Source: Symsagittifera roscoffensis
Taxonomy: Eukaryota > Xenacoelomorpha > Acoela > Convolutidae
Assembly (NCBI RefSeq): GCF_963678635.1
Contig: NC_087066.1
Span: 39,885,223 to 39,949,222 of the forward strand
Direction: 5' to 3'
Length of the DNA: 64,000 nt
Shown: positions 47,312 through 58,626 of the stretch, piece by piece
Position numbering within the stretch: position 1 is the stretch's first letter
Layout of the letters: each line of letters opens with the position of its first letter
Translations under genes and position numbers: made by a program
The notes under the pieces: generated by a model
The model's database searches: none
What the model was told of the DNA's origin: nothing
The model's input: the letters and a program-made list of their open reading frames with translations, nothing else

Positions 47312-47970
47312 AGAAAGAAACTGAGATCATTTTCACCAGTTCGATGTAATAATTCATTTTGAATTATTAAGTGAATGTCTATCAAACAATCCTTGATAAA
47401 AGGCATGTTGGAAAGAAAAATTTAGGAAAAAATGCGCTCATGTTCGCTCACAGACATCATTTTGGGTGTTGCGAAAATCTTGCTTCGTGTTTTTACTTAT
47501 TATGTCAGAGTTCCATGATGATTTTTATGCGTTTTCACATGAAGGTGAAGATTTAACTCGTTCCAAGTAATTTTTCCAATGGGGGTGTTAATTTCTACCG
47601 TAACCCATGAGTTCTGAAATTGAAAATTGAAATTGAGTCTGTAACAGCGGTTGTTTGTGAGAGGTAGATACAGTTCTCGTACGTTTGTTTTTTCCCTCGG
47701 AGAAAAATGGTCTAAGCTTGACTAATTTGAGCTGAGTCATCGCCCCCCTCCCACCCCTACCTTCCATACAATTCAAGTAAGCTTCAATTTTATGGTGTAA
47801 TGAGTGTCAGCACAGTAATAAATATGGCGACCAAATACATTTGGACTAGCTTTAACAGTCAGCAGCCAAGTTTAATAGCAATCAGACAAAATGAAAAAAA
47901 AGTATAATAGTAAAATTTCAAATAGCAAAAATAGTAAGAATACTAACAAAAAATAAGAGCAAAGTGGAGT

Positions 47971-48511
47971 GTATTATAACTTTACCCCATTTGACCTCTA
48001 GACTTCGTGGTTGGTTATAATGTATTATAACTTGACCCCATTTGACCTCTAGACTTGGTGATTGGTTACTTAAAAATGTGGTTATAATGTATTGTAACTT
48101 GACCCCACTGACCTCTGAACTTGGTGGTTGGCTTCTTAAAAATGTGGTTATAATGTATTATAACTTGACCCCACAGACCTCTGAACTTGGTGGTTGGTTT
48201 CTTAAAAATGTGGTTATAATGTATTATAACTTGACCCCATTTGACCTCTAGACTTGGTGGTTGGTTTCTTAAAAATGTGGTTATAATGTATTGTAACTTG
48301 ACCCCACTGACCTCTGAACTTGGTGGTTGGCTTCTTAAAAATGTGGTTATAATGTATTATAACTTGACCCCACAGACCTCTGAACTTGGTGGTTGGTTTC
48401 TTAAAAATGTGGTTATAATGTATTATAACTTGACCCCATTTGACCTCTAGACTTGGTGGTTGGTTTCTTAAAAATGTGGTTATAATGTATTATAACTTGA
48501 TCCCACTTGAC
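47971..48511 (+). repeat. 66-bp minisatellite abutting Orai exon 3
   Basis: TTATAATGTATT starts units at 48015, 48082, 48148, 48214, 48281, 48347, 48413 and 48480, with a partial unit before. Three unit types, told apart by CCCCATTTGACCTCTAG, CCCCACTGACCTCTGA and CCCCACAGACCTCTGA, alternate A-B-C-A-B-C-A, a 199-bp higher-order unit. The last unit runs straight into the exon 3 splice donor. The two 69-codon plus-strand frames here are by-products. Confidence 0.85.
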
Positions 48512-48663
48512 CTCTAGATTCGGAAGGATGCAGATGGATACTAGGAGTGCGAATAAGTGTACAGCTATGAGGATGGTGGTGGACACACAGAAGGACACTA
48601 TCAGCCAATCGGGCACTGCATCCTTCGTCAGTTGAGTCTCCACCATCGCTATCATAGCGAACC
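48512..48663 (-). CDS. orai: Orai exon 3 (pore helix TM1 and TM2)
   Basis: After TTTGAG the exon reads [15 protein letters not shown], then [20 protein letters not shown] and SICILPNLE, ending before GTCAAG. It is 152 nt, phase 1 in and phase 0 out. MVETQL keeps the Glu that forms the selectivity filter of Orai channels (Glu106 in human ORAI1), and the HLFAL and ILPN(I/L)E motifs of TM2 are family hallmarks. It joins exon 2 with a split Gly codon, the same place as the intron in human ORAI1. Orai subunits form the plasma-membrane calcium channel opened by STIM when ER calcium falls. The exon lies outside the duplicated blocks, so it is the only copy in the window. The donor GTCAAG is weak, and tandem copies of this donor follow at once. 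Confidence 0.88.
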
Positions 48664-50708
48664 CTCAAACAACACACAACAATTGGTGGTATAAAAACCA
48701 GTCGAAGTATCAACCAGCCGAAAATCCGAAAATACGTAGGTCTTATGTGATAGTTATGTAACAATTATGTAACAGTTACAAATTATTTGCAAATTCATTC
48801 TTATGATGTAATTTTTGGCTGACTCATGTACTCCACGCATTTTTGGTTGGTTTGCCCCAAAATTGGTTCTGTTTTTTTTTCATTGCGAAACTAATTTTGT
48901 TTTTTCAAACAAATTTTTTTCCAAATATAAATTTGCATGCAAAAATTAATTTTTTTTTACGTATAACAAAATCCTGGATACGCAAACGTTGAGTTTTTCC
49001 GTATCTCTGGATAATTTTTTTCAAAAACGCTTAAAGCGCCTATTTATTTTGAATGGCATGTTTTGGTATGCCTTGATCAACGCATGAATAATTAAAAACG
49101 CAAATTAAAAAAAATCATCTTCAAAAATGTTTGCCAAAATGTTTATGTGAGAAAAATCTAAAACAATTCAGACCGTTTCCAAAGCATTGAATTTCGAAGA
49201 CGGCAAACCTGTGGTGACTCTACTTTCGAGCAACGACGGTCTTTGTTTTGTCACTTGTGTTCAGTTGCGAACACCACCAAAAAGTTTTCAGACTTTCGAT
49301 TTAAGAAAAATTAATTTTTTGATTTATGGAAAAAGCTGGTCATACAATTTCCATATATGAAAAATCAGGAACCATAGACCTTTCATGCAATTTTCTGTTC
49401 TTATGAAATTGCATAAAAAGTTTATGATTAGCATTTTTCTATATATGAACATTTTATGACCAGCATTTTTGGTCAACCTGGGAGACGACAACGATTTATG
49501 AATCGCTTTACAGGTTTTCCGTTTTTTAAACGTTTTGTTGGTTCATAGTTTTATTTTCGAGACAAAATGATTATAATAGTAAAATATTTAAGTGAGAATT
49601 CTTGTCAATTGATGGGCTTTTGAGCGGAAAGTATCAACAAAAAACCATGGGCTAAAAAATTCAAAAAGAAACCACATAGGCAGAACAAAAAAAAATAAAA
49701 CTAAATCAATCAATTATAAAAGATATTCGAAACATTAAAATGAACTTTTTCCAGCAAAGAATTAAGCCGAACTGATGTTTTTTTTGTGCAGATTTAGGAT
49801 TTACCATTTGTTTTTAAGTCTGCATCTTTCATTGAATTCTCAACATTGAGCATTTGAAGATCAACTTTGAGGTGATTTGTTCAGAGACGACAGAAATATC
49901 TTTTTTCTGTCATTAGGTTATATAAAAAACTTTATACATATTTATCATCATGAAGCAGTTGATAGATCTTATGTTTTTATCTTTGTAAATGTTTATTTTT
50001 ACGTAATAGTTACATAAAACCTCAAAGTTATTTCTACCTCTATTGCGTGTTCTGATATTGAATTCGGTCGTCAAATTCTGTGAAGTTATGATTTTCAAGC
50101 TGATTGCAACGCTTTTTAGGCTCTTTGCTCCAAATAGGCTTCCTAATGCAAAATTGGATACCAAAAGAGACATGAATAAAGTCGAGTGAAAAATCATTCT
50201 AAAGCTCATTGGGTGATCATTCAGATCCCGAGAAGAATTTTATAACAAAACAATCTCTTGAAACTGCTTTCGTGCCGTGAAACACTGGTCTGAATGCTTA
50301 CGTTTTTTAGTTTATTGTTTCGATCATTGAAAACGGAGAGAAACTTTGCATTCAATTTTTTGAAAACTGCTTCCGTGCACTGGTCTGAAAAATTGTGTTT
50401 TTTTTTCTTAGTTTTTTTCTATTGAAAATAAGGTACCACAAACAATTACTGGAATAGATCAAATGGTATATCTTTTTATGTTGTTTGAGTCGTGATTCGA
50501 ACTAAATTGAAACAAAATTGGTTTCATCAATGAGAAATCAGTTTGAAATTTTTGAATTTGACTTTGAGCGTGTAAAGCAATCGAGTAACCATTCTAACTC
50601 AAAATTGTTCATTAAGGCTTAAAAAAATTGGTTTTACTCAAAATTATCTAAGGATATATAGATATTAATTTATTTTATTGAATATTTATAAAAGTTATTC
50701 TAAACAGT
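48664..50708. other. Orai intron 2, no other gene recognised
   Basis: AT-rich sequence between exon 3 and the duplication border. No open frame with protein character. The two dozen short frames on both strands look random. Confidence 0.45.
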
Positions 50709-50943
50709 TTTAGAACTTTTATTTAGCGTTTCTTTGGCAATTAAAGTTTCTTAAAAAAACATGAAAAAATTTCCAGGTTTTTTTATTTTTAATCTTTTAA
50801 AAAAGAAAAACATATACTTTGATATATGTTTTCACAGAAGATCCGGTACCACAAATAAACGCTAGATAGAGAAAATGTTGTGTCATGCAAAAGTCGCGAT
50901 TGTGAGGTTTAAAAGTGTCTCAAATCAAATATTTCACAGTGTC

Positions 50944-51109
50944 CAGGGGTGGATTTAGGGGGGACGGGGGGCGGACGCAGGAAAATTTGTCCTAAACTGT
51001 TTTTTTAGAGCTTTGGGAGAGCTCGGAAAATCAATTTGGTCGACAACGTTTTTGAAAATCGACACCACCACCCCCCGACCCCCTCGAAAAAATCCTAGAT
51101 CCGCCCCTG
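50944..51109. mobile_element. hAT-like MITE
   Basis: The ends CAGGGGTGGATTTAGG and CCTAGATCCGCCCCTG are inverted repeats of each other. ACAGTGTC (50936-50943) and ACAATGTC (51110-51117) flank them, an 8-bp target duplication with one mismatch. CAGGGG-type ends and 8-bp duplications are typical of hAT elements. The interior (166 bp in all) has no gene. Confidence 0.7.
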
Positions 51110-51462
51110 ACAATGTCGAGAAAAACTGATCTTACAAGCGAAGCAATGCCTGAAGCATATCTTAAATATATCCTAGTGAGATTAGAATAAGACTGTCAAA
51201 AACTGCTTAAGCCATCAGTCCGAAACCTTTTTCTCTATTGTTAAGCGGAAGAAGCTTACTACCCTCTAAAAAATTGACCACTCGGAAAAAATCCGGGGCA
51301 CAAATGAAATTTTGGTAGGATTTTTGTTGGCTCAGTTTACTATTATTTGACTTTTTTCTATAAACTTCAGTTTTTTCTGAAAATGTTCATACTGAGTATT
51401 CGAATTTTCTTTTTTTTTTCTATCTGGAATACTTTGATTATTCCAAATATTCTTGATGTTAC

Positions 51463-51700
51463 CTGTCAAGAGTGCGGATGTACGTGAAGTCACTCGCAGT
51501 TTGGCCCTGTTGTGAATGAGCCTGGCAAAGTAGTGTTTGTTCATCTCCGCTCTCATCTGTTTGCTCGGGTTGTCCCGCTGCACGAATGATCCACCGCCAC
51601 CGCCACCGCCACCACACACTGAGTCATCCTGTTCGTTTCCCCAGCAGATAGAAGGACGAGGCTTCACTGACATCGAAAACGATTCCACTCGGTTATCGTT
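51463..51700 (-). CDS. orai: Orai exon 2 (N-terminal cytosolic region into TM1)
   Basis: After the acceptor TTGTACTTTAG the exon reads NDNRVESFSMSVKPRPSI, a Gly8 run, MNKHYFARLIHN and RAKLRVTSRTSALLTG, ending before GTAACA. It is 238 nt, phase 0 in and phase 1 out. RAKL...SRTSALL(S/T)G is the conserved N-terminal helix of Orai that binds STIM and extends TM1; its SR matches the site of Arg91 in human ORAI1. Exon 1 (phase 0) and exon 3 (phase 1) join without a frame break. The Gly run comes from a CCN triplet repeat. A second, near-identical copy is at 58627-58864. Confidence 0.88.
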
Positions 51701-52210
51701 CTAAAGTACAATAAAGTTTTAAAATGTATTATCGAAACAGTAAAAAAATATATGCGTAAATGTAGTTCGACTAATCTTTGGTATCTTTAAAATTGTTTAG
51801 CAAAATATAAAAAATATATAGAAAAATATAGAGCAAAATGTAGCCATAGTTTCACTGTAGATTTTTACAAAATTTAAGTTTTTAAAAGAGTTTTTCATAA
51901 AAAACAAAGACAATGAAATTGTGAAAAAGTCTCAAAACTAGAAAGATCCATGGCAACTTTCTCAAGAAAACGCAAAAAGTCTTAAAAATAGTTTATTTAG
52001 GGACATTTTGTGATCAGAAAAAAACAACTTGCTTATTTATAGCTTGATGTTTTTTATCTTGGTCTTTTTAGGCGAGGAGGAGTTGAAACATGTTACAAGA
52101 AAACAGTTATTAAAATTCAATTCTTAACAGTGACCTAAAGTCAATTTTGAAATCAACAGAAAAATGTCAAAAAAACGAGAAAAAGCTTATTAAGAAGGTA
52201 GCGAACTCAC

Positions 52211-52354
52211 TTTCTTTATTGAATTGTTGTAATTTGCAGTGCTAATTGTTAGGTGCGAACTTGAAAAATTATTACAATTATTTCCACTTTTTCTAATTTT
52301 GTTCGCTTTCGAAGATTTCGAGCTCCCACTGCTAAGTTTGTTATTACTTTTCAT
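52211..52354 (-). CDS. orai: Orai exon 1 (start codon, Ser/Asn-rich N-terminus)
   Basis: I place the start at ATG 52354 because it is the first Met after an in-frame TAG 15 nt upstream. The 48 codons are Ser/Asn/Lys-rich (MKSNNKLSSGSSKSSKANK...), as expected for the variable cytosolic N-terminus. The exon ends AAGAAA before a strong donor GTGAGT, in phase 0, matching exon 2. It is absent from the second duplicated block because of a deletion there. Support is by splice signals and phase rather than by sequence homology, so it is less certain than exons 2 and 3. Confidence 0.6.
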
Positions 52355-54840
52355 TTCAAGATAAATTTCTAAATATTGATATTAAATTAAATAATAAAGA
52401 TTTAAGCCGATTTGGGTTATCGGTTGTGAGGTATAGCGATCATAAATAGAGTTGAGAGTCTTACCTTTAAGTAAGCAGTGATACATAAACAATCACTTGA
52501 GTTTGGTTTCCGCAAAAAGAACCCAAACAAACGTTGAGTGACAACAAGAGCGTTAAAGTAACAAAAAACAAAAATAGTAAGTGTCAACCTTAACTTCTTT
52601 CAAACTCGACCTTTTAGGAAACATATCTTCTCTATTATTAACTTCAAAATAGATATTTTCAAAACCTACTCAAAACCCGGTCAGCTAAAATTCTGCGCTC
52701 GAAAACAAAACAATCTTTAGGTCGATCATCAAATCAACAAAAGGTAGAACAGAAAGTTAACAAATAGCCAAAAAAAACACAGCCAAACACAAAGTTGAAA
52801 CGATACAGCAGTATCTCGCAGCAAAAAAAAAGAGCTGGAAAAAAAGAGAGCTCACAAAATTTCCAAAAGAAAGCTCACAAGATAGCTCGCAAAATGACCA
52901 AAAAATTCTCAAAACTTGAAAAATATGCCCAATTTGACTCCGCTGCCCTTATAATTACTCCACATTTTTTAAGGCGCCTTAATCAACGTTTTCTGCTAAT
53001 CAGTTTGTTCTTGTTGACAATTAAAGATACGATTTAAGTTCATGTTAAGGTGAAATTTGCGAGTTTTTTTTTTCGCTGAGATTATTGTGTTACGGGCCAA
53101 AACATAGTCAAATAGAGAGTCCATAAGGCAAATCGAAGAACGCGGATGATAAAAAGAAGAAACATTAGCTTAAAAAGGTTCAAATACACTAAAAACAAGG
53201 ATAGCCGAGTGCTGTGCAAGTAGCATTATCATTGAAAAAGGCTTTTTTTTGTTTATTTTCTTCAAATAGTGTCGTTTTTAGAGGGTGGTGTGATTTGAGC
53301 ACTTTACAAACGCGTAGAAAATTAGTCAATCACACTTTATTGACAATATTTGTGTTTAAAAAAATGACAGCCAACAAATAGAGAATTTGAAGAAAAAAAA
53401 TAAAGTTTTTTTACAAAACCCTTAAGGTCGATGAAACAACAATTCATTCATCCGGATTTAGTTTTCTAAATAAAAGCAAAAATTTTTTTTCCATTTTCAG
53501 TGATCGGAACAAACAAAATCTTGAAGTTTGTTCCTGGCTCAACCAAAATCAACGAAACGTTACTTGTTTGAGTTGTATCTAAGAAACAATATCAAAACTG
53601 TCACTTGAGACGTCACTGTCAACGAGGTGTTTTTACAGTTTCATAGCAAAACTTGTGCAAGAACATAGCAACGCGTCATAGCCGAGCAAAAATAAACCTG
53701 TTTTTTGGTTGATTTAATTGAATTTTGGACAGAGATTAAAAAACATAGACTATTCGGGTCCGATTACGCAAGTTTCCGTCCCGAAATAGTGAAAAAATTA
53801 CAAAACAGTGAGCATTGAGCAATTAGATGATTTAAACAAAATCTAAGGTGAAATAGAGCCTTACTGTTTGGAATGACGAAAACATACTAGTAGTTTAGCA
53901 TTATTACCAATGAAACAGTTTCCGTCAGTTTGTTTTGACTCTTTCTGTTTTTGAGATCAAAAAAAGTTAATTATTCCAGTAATTGAGGTTGGAACAATGC
54001 TCATTCTTTCAGTATTTGAGATTGAAAATGTGTTCAATCTTTCAATGGTTGATATCGTAACGGTGCTCGTTTTTCCAGTACTTGAGATTCAGCTAGAAAG
54101 CTCAAAATGTTGACCCTGAATGAAATTAACTGTTGGACAGTTTGTCTGATGACTCACAAAAACAGATGATTTAATTTTAAAAGTAATATGGAAACGTAGG
54201 TATGTATGTTTCCGGAATCTACAAACAAAACGTGGAACTCACAGTTGCGGATTCTGTAACAACTCAGTTTTACTAAGCCTATGATTTATTATTTGTTTAT
54301 GGATTTCTAAAAATGTTCCTGATTTCGCAAAAACTGAAGCGTATTCCGCAAAATTGTCTATATTTGGAGCCGAGGGAATTCGAGGGAAACAACGTTTCAG
54401 TTTGGGTTTTTTTATCCTCTTTGCTTTTTTAAATTCCACAAAAGAATAGCTCACAACAGTATCCCTCGAACTCGCTCCTAAAATAGGCAACTTTGCGGAA
54501 TCAGTTCACAATTTGCGGGTTCCGATCACTGTTGTCCAAACAAGTTTTGTGCTTTTCCAGTGATCGGAACAAAAAAGTTTGAATTTTCTTCTTGGCCCAA
54601 AAAAATTCGAAGAAACGTTACTTGTTTGTGTTGTTCATAAGAAATAAAATCAAAAGGTCACGCGAGAGTCCACTGTCAAAGAAGTGTTTATACAGTTTCC
54701 TTACAAATTTTGAGCGAAATTGAACGCTTTTTCCCTTTTCTGTACTTTGCTTCTATTTTTTGTAACTTTTCTTACTTTTGCTATTTTAACTTTACTTTTA
54801 AAATTTTTTTTATTTTTTCTGTTTGCTATTAAAGTTTGAC
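52355..54840. other. repeat-rich spacer upstream of Orai
   Basis: No gene seen. It contains sequence shared with 59.3-60.35 kb and a dispersed repeat near 53500-53830 and 54540-54720 (CAGTGATCGGAACAAA, ACGTTACTTGTTTG, GTCACTGTCAA) that recurs near 57355-57600, 60150-60340, 60510-60690 and 63280-63530. GCGGAATCC-rich stretches (54.2-54.55 kb) resemble the flanks of the 44.46-kb TIR element. Confidence 0.5.
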
Positions 54841-55989
54841 ATGTTGATTATTAAAGCTAGTCCAAATGTACTTGGTCGCCATGATTTTACTGTGCTGACA
54901 CTCGTTACACCAAAAAATTGAAGCTTACTTGAGTTGTAGGGGAGGTAGGGGTGGGAGGGGCAATGATTCAGCCTAAATTAGTCAAGTTTAGACCATTTTT
55001 TTTTTCGAGAAAAACAATTAACGTACGCGAGCTGTATCTATCTCTCACGAACAACCGCTGTTACAGACTCAATTTCAATTTTCAAAATCAGAAATCAGGG
55101 GTTGCGGTAGAAATTAACACCCCCATTAAAGAAATACTTGGAACGAGTTAAATCTTCACCTTCATGTGAAAACGCATAAAACATCATCATGGAACTCTGA
55201 CATAATAAGTAAAAACACGAAGCAAGATTTTCGCAGCACCCAAAATGATGTCTGTGAACGAAAACGAGCGCATTTTTTATTCAATTTTTTGTTCCAACAT
55301 GCCTTTATCAAGGATCGTTCGATTCACATTCAGTAAGTAGTTCAGAAAAAGTTAATAAATCGACCTGGAGAAAATAATCTCAACTTCTTTCTATTTTCTA
55401 ATAAACAGTTTTCAGGCATGAAAAAACAAAAACGTTCACAAAGATAAAAGATTTGTAGATCTGCCTGTGGTATGAATCACCATTGCAGCTTCAAATGAGA
55501 GACGAAAAAAAATTGGGTTTTTAATTTTTACAAGAAGTTACTCGATGCCTGAAGCTTGTCAACTGTAATTTCTATCTGTGCAGCTGACAAAACAAAGGGC
55601 CCTGGATAACATTGAGGACGGAAATGCAACCGTCGACAACGAGAAAGATATTCTATTTGAAGGATAAGTCAAGGTCTGTCTAAACATGTCAGTTGTTGAA
55701 GGGATGCGCAACAAATTTAGAATCAGTAGCCGCCACCCCTCAGGAATTCAAACCTTTGGTACTAATTGGTCAATCCCTCCTTCGGTGCTAATTTAAATCC
55801 TCAAGTTTTGGCTGGCTGACCCTAGAATTTTTCTAAAAGCCCCTTGGTGTCTATGCATTCTAATTTTTAGGGGAGATCGTGCTGATACTTGTCGGGGGAA
55901 TGGGGTTGTCTGTTGGGAGATTTCTGTCGGGTGGGGGGAGGGATTGAGCAGCAGTACAAGTAAGAAAGAGACTGTTTTTCTTCATTCAG

Positions 55990-56213
55990 ATAGCGTGGTT
56001 CTGTGCGACAGCAGTGGGCATTCTGCTGTTTCTGGTGGAGATCACGCTGATCGCATGGGTCAAGTTCTACCCCTACAGTCCCCAGTCCGCATTCATCTCC
56101 ACCTGGATCCTCTTCCCCCTCCTCTTCATCTTCTGCGCATTCGCCGCCCACTTCTACGGGAAGATATTCATATACAACCAAATGGCCATCAGGCAACTCT
56201 TTTTTCCTTTATT
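55990..56213 (+). CDS. Orai TM3-TM4 exon, displaced intact copy
   Basis: After the acceptor TTTTTCTTCATTCAG the plus strand reads IAWFCATAVGILLFLVEITL, then IAWVKFYPYSP and ILFPLLFIFCAFAAHFY. This matches TM3, the short extracellular loop and TM4 of Orai. The Glu in FLVEITL corresponds to Glu190 in human ORAI1. The exon is open and in phase 0, like the end of exon 3, but lies on the opposite strand to exons 1-3 and so cannot be spliced to them. After HFY the frame runs into a repeat (GKIFIYNQMAIRQL, then low-complexity) rather than the usual cytosolic coiled coil, so the true C-terminus is missing or much changed. It is the best preserved of three copies. Confidence 0.75.
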
Positions 56214-56430
56214 ATTTTATAGCACAACCCCCCCCCCCTCGGCAAGCTTCTTCCATTCTTCTGTCCGTAGGTTAGTTTCCTACTCAAACCCACTTCTGAA
56301 AAAAAGATATTCATATACAACCAAATGGCCATCAGGCAACTCTTTTTTCCTTTATTATTTTATAGCACACATTCACCCCCCCCCCCCCTCGGCAAGCTTC
56401 TTCCATTCTTCTGTCCGTAGGTTAGTTTCC
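56160..56430 (+). repeat. tandem duplication of the Orai exon end, about 138-bp unit
   Basis: AAGATATTCATATACAACC...CCCACTTCTG is repeated twice, and the second unit starts with CCCACTTCTGAAAAAAAG, a copy of the exon end CCCACTTCTACGGGAAG. Each unit has a C-run. Similar units stand beside the gap near 46.3-46.45 kb. Confidence 0.65.
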
Positions 56431-56433
56431 TAC

Positions 56434-57370
56434 TTGAACTGCTGCATCACTCTCAGTGACTACAAAATAGACAGAGAAAACAATTAATTCGAGCTACAAA
56501 GAATACATTCTTGAATTATCACTTGTTATCCAACGAGATACCGTATCAGATATTACATGGCGCAGCCAGTAGGATTCGCAGCTCAGGACAATCGTACTGA
56601 TATGGGAACACAGTATCTTGGGTGTCAGCAAATATAGACCCACCGTGGCAATTTAAAAACTGGTTCGTGCTATTTCTAATGGCCGTAACCGTAAAAAAAA
56701 TGTAAAACCGGAAGTTATGTTAGAGGATCCAAAAGATATCTCAGTAGAACCACCTCCAAGACTAAAAACGCCACGAGAGGGAGAGGATGAAGCTGCGACG
56801 ACAGTCAGAAACCTCCGAGATAAGCTAGCAAGAGATCGATTTATGCTGGAAAATGAGGAGAGAAGGACACGGGGCCCAAGGGTTGTTCAGAAAGTTTATT
56901 ATAATGAGGTACAGAAGAAGCTTGTTTCAAGATTGTTTCTCTCTCTGGGAACTGAAGGAAAGAAAAGATTTTTGCAGAAAAATCCACACGCTGAAATTTC
57001 CAAATTATCATTCAAGGAAATTACAGAACTAGCATCTGTCTCGTTTCAAAATATTAAATGCATGACTTATGAAAGATACAAATTGTTCACACGAATGCAA
57101 GAATCAGGGGATCGCTGGAGGCATTCCACGCAGCGTTAACTGCGCAAGCAGCCAGATCAGAACTTGGGTCACTCGAAAGTGGAATAGTTCGTGAGCTTTT
57201 CATTCCAAAAATGAAAAATATGACGTTGCAGGATATACTGGCTTTCGAAACGCTAGATCCAGAGGATGGGTTGAAGAGAGCTATAGTAAATTGACTACAA
57301 GGGCATTTCAGAAGTCAAATGCAATAGCTACTGTTTGTGTTACGTATAAATCCGTCACTTCAAAACTTTC
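56434..57370 (+). pseudogene. gag: gypsy relic: LTR end, primer-binding site and gag
   Basis: The LTR fragment (56434-56557) ends in TATTACA and is followed directly by TGGCGCAGCCAGTAGGATT (56558-56576), a primer-binding site pairing with a tRNA CCA end. ATG 56717 opens 140 codons with KLARDRFMLENEERR and NIKCMTYERYKLFTRMQ, typical of Gag in a gypsy group common in cnidarians and other invertebrates. After a frameshift near 57115 the match continues (AALTAQAARSELGSLES, MKNMTLQDILAFETLDPE) and, in a third phase, to about 57370, where another repeat begins. No pol remains. A second copy lies in the downstream duplicate. Confidence 0.68.
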
Positions 57371-58126
57371 ACTTGAGACGTCACTGTCAAAGAGGTGTTT
57401 ATACAGTTTTCTTGCAAATTTTGAGCAAGAATACAGCTATGGGTTATAGCCCAGCAAATTTATTGCCTTTTTTGGTAGAGTTTATTGAAGTGTGGACAAA
57501 GATAAAAAACATAGACTATTCTGGATTATGGTCCAGATACGCAAATTTCCGATCCGACATACTCAAAATATTTACAAAACAGTGAGCTTTGAGCAATATG
57601 ATGGAATTTTTTTTAGTAAATCTTTAAATGCCGGATATCAAATTTGATAAGTTAAAATTTTCAGAACTTTTATTTAGCGTTTCTTTGGCAATTGAAGTTT
57701 CTTAAAAAAACATGAAAAAATTTCCAGGTTTTTTAAATTTTATTCTTTTTTACGAAGTCAACTGTTGTCGATTATGCCTAAATCATGAACTTGTTATTAT
57801 GCTTTTGTGTAGTTATTTCATGCACAAAAAAACGACACCAGTTTGAAAAAGAAAACTGAAAAAAAATGTTTTTTAGTCATCTTATTAATGTGTTCGGAAC
57901 AGTTCATGCTACATGCACAGCAACCGGCTATCTTTGTTTTAGGTTTAATAAGTTTATCCAGGGAAAATTTTGATTAATAAAAACAAATAACTTTTGAATT
58001 TGCTGTCATGTTTTAACAGACGATCAGGAACCACAAAAAAAACGCTAGATGGAGAAAATGTTGTGTCATGCAAAAGTCGCGATTATGAGGTTTAAAAGTG
58101 TATCAAATCAAATAATTCACTGTGTC

Positions 58127-58280
58127 CAGGGGTGGATTTAGGGGGGACGGGGGACGCAAAAAAATTTGGCCAAAACTGGTCTTTTTTAGAGCTTTGGGAG
58201 AGCTCGGAAAATCAATTTGGTCGACAAAGTTTTTGAAAATCGACACCACCCCCCTCGAAAAAATCCTAGATCTGCCCCTG
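58127..58280. mobile_element. hAT-like MITE, duplicated copy
   Basis: Counterpart of 50944-51109, with the same flanking target duplication (ACTGTGTC/ACAATGTC) and a small internal deletion, so it was present before the segmental duplication. Confidence 0.65.
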
Positions 58281-58626
58281 ACAATGTCGAGAAAAACTGA
58301 TCTTACGAGCGAAGCAATGCCTGAAGCATATCTTAAATATATCCTAGTGAGATTAGAATAAGACTGTGAAAAACTGCTTAAGCCATCCGAAACCTTTTTC
58401 TCTATAGTTAAGCGGAAGAAGCTTACTACCCTCTAAAAATTTGACGACTTGGAAACAATCTGGGGCACAAAATAAATTTTGGTAGGATTTTTGTTGGCTC
58501 AGTTTACTACTATTCGACTTTTTTCTATAAACTTCAGTTTTTTCTGAAAATGCTCATACTGATTATTCGAATTTTTTTTTTTTCAATCTGGAATACTTTG
58601 ATTATTCCAAATATTCTCGCTGTTAC

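Larger units (their letters stand above)
46278..47870. repeat. inverted duplicate of 54.84-56.45 kb
   Basis: Reading the minus strand from 47870 down reproduces the plus strand from about 54840 up: ATTAAAGCTAGTCCAAATGT, GAAGCTTACTTGA, GGTAGGGGTGGGAGGG, AAGATTTTCGC, GCCGCCACCCCTCAGGAATT, then the Orai TM3-TM4 exon. Divergence is modest, with many small indels. Confidence 0.75.
50709..57660. repeat. segmental duplication, unit 1
   Basis: From about 50709 (TTTTAGAACTTTTATTTAGCG) onward the order of landmarks is the same as from about 57661: MITE, minus-strand Orai exon 2, spacer, repeat with CAGTGATCGGAACAAACAAA, plus-strand TM3-TM4 exon, LTR/gag relic. Unit 1 keeps about 53700-54389 and 52120-52650, which unit 2 lacks. 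Confidence 0.8.

Noticed and set aside
48042-48450. Two 69-codon frames in the minisatellite
   Set aside because: By-products of the 199-bp higher-order repeat.
55867-56196. 109-codon acidic minus-strand frame opposite the Orai exon
   Set aside because: Antisense shadow of the conserved TM3-TM4 exon.
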